This document shows positions 58,471-64,000 of a stretch of DNA of 64,000 nucleotides, in pieces. The stretch is from contig NC_062225.1 of the NCBI RefSeq assembly GCF_902686445.1, forward strand, positions 90,570,581-90,634,580. The letters run 5' to 3'. The translations under genes were made by a program, and so were the position numbers. Each line of letters opens with the position of its first letter. The first letter of the stretch is position 1. The DNA comes from Sciurus carolinensis. Its lineage: Eukaryota; Chordata; Mammalia; Rodentia; Sciuridae. Below the pieces are notes generated by a model. The model was not told the origin of the DNA, ran no database searches, and saw only the letters and a list, made by a program, of their open reading frames with translations.

Positions 58471-59382
58471 AACCCCCACAGCAGGAGACTCTTCATCCAG
58501 CCCCTCAGAGAAGCAGGTGGGGAGTGGATCAGGTCTTTTATCTCCATAAAGAAAATTACGTGGGTGAAGTGCTGGTGTGATAGTTATGGCTGAGAATTGT
58601 CTTCCCCTGGGAGAGTCCGTTGGCAATGAGTTTTACTAAATTTCAAAAGAACACCTCGAACTGAAGCCAGTGTGTTGATGGTGCTGAAGGAACACGGCAA
58701 GCCAGCAGCTGCAGGGACCATGCTCTGTGGGCGGGAGTGGGGCATCTTCCAGCTCCTGGGAGGGTGGGGGATCGCGCCCTAGCGGGGCTTCAGGCAAGAG
58801 CCGGCTGAGGTTGGTTTGAGCTCCATGGAACTTTGGCTTTAGTCCAACCCTGACCCAGGACCTTCTCAGTCTTGCTCCCTGCAGGGCGGCCTGAGCCTCT
58901 GCACCTGTCTGTGGCTGACATGCCAAATGCCGCCCAGGAGCCTGGCTTCTGCAAGGAGATGCCAGAGGTGAGCAAGGGCGTGTGCTGCCCTTCCAGAGAC
59001 GACAGGGCGGCAGGGCCAACGCTACGAGGAGCAGTCGGGGCTGCAGGAGTCACAGCAACTAAGGGCTGGGGCTGCAGGGAGCCCTCAAAACCACCGTGCC
59101 CGGGCAGAGTGGGGGCAAGGATGGCACCTCTCCACCCAGAGCATGTGCCGGGCATGACTGGAGGGACTGGGGCACATGGTGCTTGCACAACCACACCCGA
59201 ACTGCCGTCTCGCAGCTCATGGCCGGGGTGAGCTCCTAGACCACTGCGGCCAGCCTCCTTCCCTTGTCTGCTCCGGGTGCTTCTCCACAATCCCTTTCCT
59301 CTGCAGCCTCTCCCTGCCCCTGTCCAGGGCTCCCGCCGCTGGGGGCAGGGGATGGAGGCAGGCCAAGTTCCATCCCATACCC
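58471..59382. other. GC-rich single-copy stretch with longest chance frame
   Basis: Holds part of the 198-codon minus-strand frame (58790-59386), the longest in the window. It is rich in Gly, Arg, Ser, Pro and Ala, and is overlapped by a 119-codon plus frame and a 127-codon minus frame. No domain, signal peptide or family is visible. Treated as non-coding. Confidence 0.5.
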
Positions 59383-59500
59383 TCACTTACTTGCTGTGTC
59401 ATCTTCAGCAAAGGTTCGCCTTCTCTGAACCTCAGTTTCTCCAGCTGTAATTTGGGAATAACAGCACACTGCTTCAGGGTGCCGTCAGAGCCTTAGATGA
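59383..59500 (+). repeat. MIR SINE (5' part)
   Basis: 'cttgctgtgtcatcttcagc', 'ttctctgaacctcagtttct', 'ccagctgtaatttgggaata', 'agagccttagatgagtgg' match the MIR phrase 'tagctgtgtgaccttgggc...ctctgagcctcagtttcc...tctgtaaaatggggataa...gattaaatgag'. Confidence 0.8.
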
Positions 59501-62500
59501 GTGGATACCTAAGAAGGGACTTGGCGGCCCTGGCACAGGAGGCCATGCGATTCTCTGCTTTTGCAGAGCAGCTCTGAGGCAAGGGGAATGGAGACCTGCT
59601 AACCGTCTTCCCCACCCAGCTCCTGAGAAGCCTCCTCGTCACCACCTTCACCCAGCCCCAAGGAGCTGGTCCCCCACCCCCATCACTGAGTCCTGGGAAG
59701 CCACTGAGCCTGTTCATGAACTGTATGAAATTCGGCTCTGGCCATTCCATCCAGATCTGCTGTCCCCATCGCAGTGCCGGGTTCCTGCCAGGCGCTGCTC
59801 CTGCATGGCCACAGTGGTCAGGCTGCCTGGGAGGAGAGTGGCGCTCTGTGCGCGGCTTACCCAGTGCTGCTGCTGTTCTTGCTTTGATCAGACTTTGCTC
59901 CTGGCAGGGAAGACACTCCTGGACTAGACTCATGACCCAAGGGTTTCCTGTTCACAGATCCACCCTAACATGTACATGCTGATCAATACATGATTCCTGA
60001 ATTTAAAAAAAATACAGAAATGCCATTAAACTGAGGTTTTCAAGCGATATTTAGTTGAATGGAAAAATGCTAATGGTACAATCTTATATGAATGAGGTTA
60101 GGTGCAGAAACATGTATGCAGCATGGTTCTCTGGGCACATTTAGATGAATAGAAAAACTGGATGCTCTCGTGGTGGTGGGATTTGGGGTCGTTTGTGTTG
60201 TTTATATAATTTCCTATTGTTTTCCAATATTTGAGAAGAGATCTTGGAGTTCTTCGGCGATTCGAGATGAAAGGAGGCGTGGATGGACCGTCTTCAGGCG
60301 TCTGCGCAGGAAGCCTTTGTCCGCCCCAACCTTGGCTGCTCACATTCTCTCTCCCTTCAGGAGACGGACTTCTGTCCCTGATGGTGGAAGCACTCTCAAA
60401 GAACCGCAGGGCTCCGAGGATGTTTGTCCCCTAGTCCCACCTCCGCTGAGTGCTGACATTTCCCAAACTCCGGATGCATGCCCCTCATGTGGGCGGCCCC
60501 CTCCAGAGAGGAATGACCTCAAAGGAGCAAAGGTCAGGGATCTGCGAGTTTGCCATCCAGCCTTCTGCGTGTCCTTTTGAGTTAACTGTCTTCTGTACAC
60601 ACACGGCATCTAAGCTGAGCAGCTTTCTCCACCCTGGAGGCTTGCTCTGGGCTGGCTGCTGGCTCCCAACTCATTCTTGAATTCCAGGCCTCTTCATCCC
60701 TAGGAGGCAGGATGTTCACCTTGGGCCTGGGTGGACAGGTGAGCCCAGTGATGTTCTGGCACATGACCTGAGGAAGCACAGCAACTCATAAGGAGGCTGA
60801 GGTGAAAGAACCAGGACCCTGAGCCTAGTGGTCATACCAAAGGACTCCCATCTGTCTATGTCTCCCGTGATGCTCAGGAAGGCAACTCTATGTGGAAGAA
60901 GCTCTCTTTAAACTCTCACTCAATAAAGCACAGAGAATAAAATTATTTTAAAAGGTGCAAGCTATAATTTCCAAGGCTGCTCATACACACTGTAAAATGA
61001 ATAAAATCACCTTCAAGTAGCAAACCATCAGAAATGCATAGTTCAGCAAAATCTAAATAATGGAAAAAATGACCAAGAGGAAGAGTTTGCCCTTGCCTTC
61101 TGAGGTTCTAGGTGATTAGGGTTAGGAGGGCGAGCACCCCTGCAACGGAAGACACTCCTGCTGAGCCCCTAGTCCCTGTCAATGGCTCCGACTCTGGCTT
61201 CTGCGCCAGCCTGTCAGCACTTGGACAGATTGTCTTGGTGTCTTTGTTGTTTACACTCCTCTGCCTCATATTGTGAAACTGGTGACAGAAAACTGTCTGC
61301 AGACAGACTCAAGGCATGAAAGTGCCCCTCAGAGTTGATTGCTAACCTGGCTGGAAGGTTAACGGGGGGACCTGGGCAGGAAGGAGAGAGCAAGGCCGGT
61401 CTGGAGTTCAGCTGCAAGGGACTCTGAGCCCTGCTTCTCTGGGTGTTGCCCAGACACACTGGGTTCTGTGCCATCCCACTAAGCACTCCCTGCATGTGTG
61501 CGCGGGGTAGCGCCTGCAGCAGAGGAGGGTTCACACAGCTGCTGCACTCGGTCTGTACCAGGTGCACGTGTGTGTGCCCTGTGTTCCCTGCCTCCTGGAC
61601 CAGCTGTCCTCTCACTTCCTGCCCCTGGCTGCCTCTCAATGCTACAATATGGCACCCCACAGGGTCCCTGCCTGACACCTGTGGATGTGCAACCTTGGCA
61701 TGGGCGTTACGGACACCAGATGGGTAAGCTCTTCCCTTTCTTGCTTTGGAGCACCAGCCCTGAGGAGTCATACTGCCCCGAGTCCTGCAGCTCCCAGTGA
61801 CCAGCCTGCACTCAGGACTTCCAGCTCAGTCCTGCACCTTGTCCCTGACTTCCTCTCCCCCTGCACTCTGTCCTTCCCTCCTCCGCCCCACAGGCTGCAC
61901 TGCCTCTCCCCAGGCTCTGCTTTCCAGGAAGTTCCGACTAAGACACCAAGGTAGGAGTGGGGGCTCAAGGTCAGCCCCTTGTGAGAGATGGGGGCAACTT
62001 TCAGTCTGGGAGTATTAGGAACAGGGAACAGAATCCAGAGGAGCCCCAGGAAAATGGAAATCCCGTGCCTTTCACTTTGGTGTAAAACAGACATGCTGCC
62101 CTTGTTTACAGAACAATTAAAGAAATAAATAAAAGAAGAGACACATGAACCAACCAAAGAGTCCAAAGCAGGCCCTTTGCAGATGGCAAGGAGAAGCAAG
62201 AGGAGCAAAGGCAGGTCCACTTGGGCAGGCTGTCATTTAGCTGTCCTCCAGTCCAGTATCCATAAGGAGATGTGCAGGTGCTGCAAAGACCCTGAGCAGA
62301 CTCGAACACCTTCAGATCACTAAAACCTCAGCATTTCGGCATATGCAAAGGGGCACTCCATTATTCCATCCACTTACCTATTTAAAGTGTGTTTTTGAGT
62401 ACCCATGATGTGCCAGACATGGTATCCTACTGTCTATGCCTCCCTTACCCATATGTGCACACACAAGCACACCTGACACACGAATCACAGGTACACAAGG

Positions 62501-62942
62501 CTGTGGCCCAGAAGCCAAGCCATGAATTTCCTAGCACTTTTTCCTGCTGTGACAGAGCCCAGAACTTTCTGGGACCAAGCTCCTGCCTCTCCGTCCTTTA
62601 ACTCCACATCTGCTGCAGCTGCTCGGCACTGCAGAGAACCTGGCACCTGTACAGCAGTGTCCGTTCTGTGCCAGGTTGTTGAGTCCTGATGCCCTGAAGT
62701 GGTGTGGACCAAGTAGATCCTCTACACCATGGCTGCCCTGCTGACCTCTCTGTGATGGCGGAAAAACTCTGAATCTGCAGGGTCCAAAATTATAACCACC
62801 AACCCCATGTGACTTGCCTGGCTGGGGAACTGAAGTTTTCACTTTATTCTATTTTAATTAATTCACACCTAAAACTCACATGCTGACCAGGTTCTACCAC
62901 TTTGGATGACTCTACGTCTTTCAGGCTACATTCACTTTCAGC
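59501..62942. other. Single-copy non-coding stretch
   Basis: No gene recognised. 60000-60240 and 60890-61080 are AT-rich. 61300-62020 is GC-rich with a 185-codon minus frame (61214-61771), unrecognised. A short L2/MIR-like phrase 'acccatgatgtgccagacat' occurs near 62401. Confidence 0.5.
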
Positions 62943-63270
62943 TGGCTTGGTTTATTTCAGTTGCTATCACCATCAGCATGAACTGAGTAATTTATAAGTA
63001 GACATTATTGCTCACAACTCTTCTGGAAGTTCAAGGTCAAGGTGTTGGCCCATTCGGTGTCTGGTGAGGCACTGCTTCTGGTGGTGCCTTCTTGTTTCTC
63101 CATGACATGGTAGAAGGGCAAGCAGATCCTTTCCACCTAATTTGTGAGGGCATCTGCCCCATCTCAAGGACAGTCTCATGACCTAATTGCCTCCTGAAGT
63201 CCCACTTCCAGACACCGCCACAAAGGTGCAACATGAGCACTGGAGGGTCACTCCTGTTCAGACCACAGCA
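62943..63270 (-). mobile_element. MLT1/MST-like MaLR LTR
   Basis: Antisense landmarks 'gagtaatttataagtagaca', 'ggaagttcaaggtcaaggtg', 'cggtgtctggtgaggcactg', 'ccatgacatggtagaagggc', 'ctcatgacctaattgcctcc', 'aagtcccacttccagacacc', 'ttcagaccacagca'. Complete order from one end to the other. Confidence 0.82.
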
Positions 63271-63660
63271 TCAGTGTCCTGTGGTCCTCCTCTTTCCCTG
63301 GACAACCTTGTTCTGCCTCCCAAACCCAAGTCACCAGATTAATTTGCTTGGTTTCTCAAAAATCCCACATATTTGAAGGATCCAGGGAAATTTCATTTAA
63401 AATGAGAAGAGCAGATGGTAAAGAGTTCAAGAGAAGAGGACAGGCCATTGTAAATATGTAAGAACAATAATAAGAGAAAGTATTACAAAATTCTGTCTCC
63501 TAAGTGAATTCAAGGCAACTGGGGTGTTAGAGGGCCCGGAAATAGACCTGCTGAGTGACATCCAAGTTGAGTACATAGGGAGCACCTGGCTGGGACCCAC
63601 AAAAGCTGCAAGTGAGTGAGGGTTTGGAGGAGGGAGCCTGAATGTGGCTGGGGGGTCAGA
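63271..63660. other. Single-copy spacer
   Basis: No gene recognised. AT-rich at 63400-63500, becoming GC-rich towards the right edge. Confidence 0.5.
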
Positions 63661-64000
63661 CGGCGAGGGCTGGGCTTGGGCATGCGCAGGAAGATGACGG
63701 TGGGCCTCCCCTAACCGTGGAGGGTGCTCGAATCCGCACGTCCCCCATCTATACCCTCTCAGACAGGTTTATGGCTTGACCCAAGCTTCTTTTGCTTCCC
63801 TCAAAGGAGAGATGACCATCGCGAGCCCAGGACAGGGTCGCCGGGCACTGCTCTTCCTGCACCTGCGCAGGAGCAGGTGCCCCGGGAGATGGCACCCCGG
63901 GAGATGCCCATTCAAGTGGAGCAGATCCAAGAAAGAACCACGACCAACGCCGGGCTGAGCCGAAGGAGGGCGAAGGCAGTGGGCAGAGAGTCGTCTGAGG
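63661..64000. promoter_or_regulatory. Possible CpG island edge / promoter-type region
   Basis: By hand count about 63% GC and 21 CpGs in 340 bp, an observed/expected ratio of roughly 0.6, against sparse CpGs upstream. It contains an NRF1-like 'gggcatgcgcagg' (63678-63690) running into 'aggaagatgacgg', which has an ETS-type GGAAG and a near-YY1 AAGATGACGG. A 60-codon frame at 63776-63958 is not evidence of a gene. The feature is cut by the window end, so size and direction are unknown. Confidence 0.4.
63880..63909 (+). repeat. 15-bp near-perfect tandem duplication
   Basis: 'ccccgggagatggca' is followed at once by 'ccccgggagatgccc'. It lies within the CpG-rich edge region. Confidence 0.85.

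Noticed and set aside
58790..59386. 198-codon minus-strand open frame, longest in the window
   Set aside because: GC-rich DNA, low-complexity composition (Gly, Arg, Ser, Pro, Ala), overlapping frames on both strands, no recognisable domain, no promoter or splice context.
61214..61771. 185-codon minus-strand open frame
   Set aside because: Overlaps 94- and 100-codon plus-strand frames in GC-rich DNA. No family resemblance.

Overview
The window is mammalian nuclear DNA, most likely from a squirrel-family rodent (Sciuridae: ground squirrel, marmot or tree squirrel). The main reason is its young repeats. There are composite B1/ID-type SINEs with the 'tactggg...ttgaac...cactgagc' tail seen on both strands, short ID-type tRNA-derived copies, L1 3' ends with the 'ctactgtcatgta' tail, and MaLR-type LTRs starting 'tgttatggtttgggtgtgag'. 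I recall these as sciurid-type from general knowledge and ran no search. I found no protein-coding gene, rRNA, tRNA, CRISPR array or operon. The longest open frames (up to 198 codons) lie in GC-rich, repeat-poor DNA, overlap open frames on the other strand and match no family I recognise. They look like chance.

Layout. Bases 1-17.7 kb are mostly single-copy sequence with old, decayed repeats (MIR at about 1.35, 3.8, 8.5 and 11.9 kb; MLT1C-like LTRs at 2.0 and 7.5 kb). GC-rich and AT-rich blocks alternate. 17.7-19.7 kb carries three composite SINEs and a purine-rich microsatellite. 20.4-20.8 kb is an AT-rich, homeodomain-motif-rich block that looks like a candidate conserved non-coding element. 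26.4-28.8 kb is a nearly complete MaLR retrotransposon on the minus strand (LTR, internal region, LTR), followed by a solo LTR of the same type at 29.4 kb with a 25-base A run. 30.5-32.2 kb is degenerate L1M-derived DNA. 34.5-35.4 kb is a cluster of MLT1C/MaLR LTR pieces. 39.2 kb has another MLT1/MST LTR.

43.7-46.6 kb is an old antisense L1M body that younger elements have cut repeatedly: a SINE, two ID elements and a sciurid L1 3' end. One ID copy has an intact 18-bp target-site duplication. 51.6-52.1 kb holds a SINE next to a 5'-truncated L1. 54.1-54.9 kb has L2 and MER5A-like remnants. 57.0-58.5 kb has an MLT1A/B LTR and a full-length sciurid MaLR LTR. 62.9-63.3 kb has a further antisense MaLR LTR. 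The last 340 bases become GC-rich with many CpGs and contain an NRF1-like motif, so the window may end just inside a promoter-type CpG island.

Overall this is an intergenic or intronic stretch. Its readable content is a layered record of retrotransposon insertions plus a few candidate regulatory islands. I did not find a new biological system. The items most worth checking are the right-edge CpG island, the 20.4-20.8 kb and 33.1-33.5 kb blocks, and the nested L1 locus.
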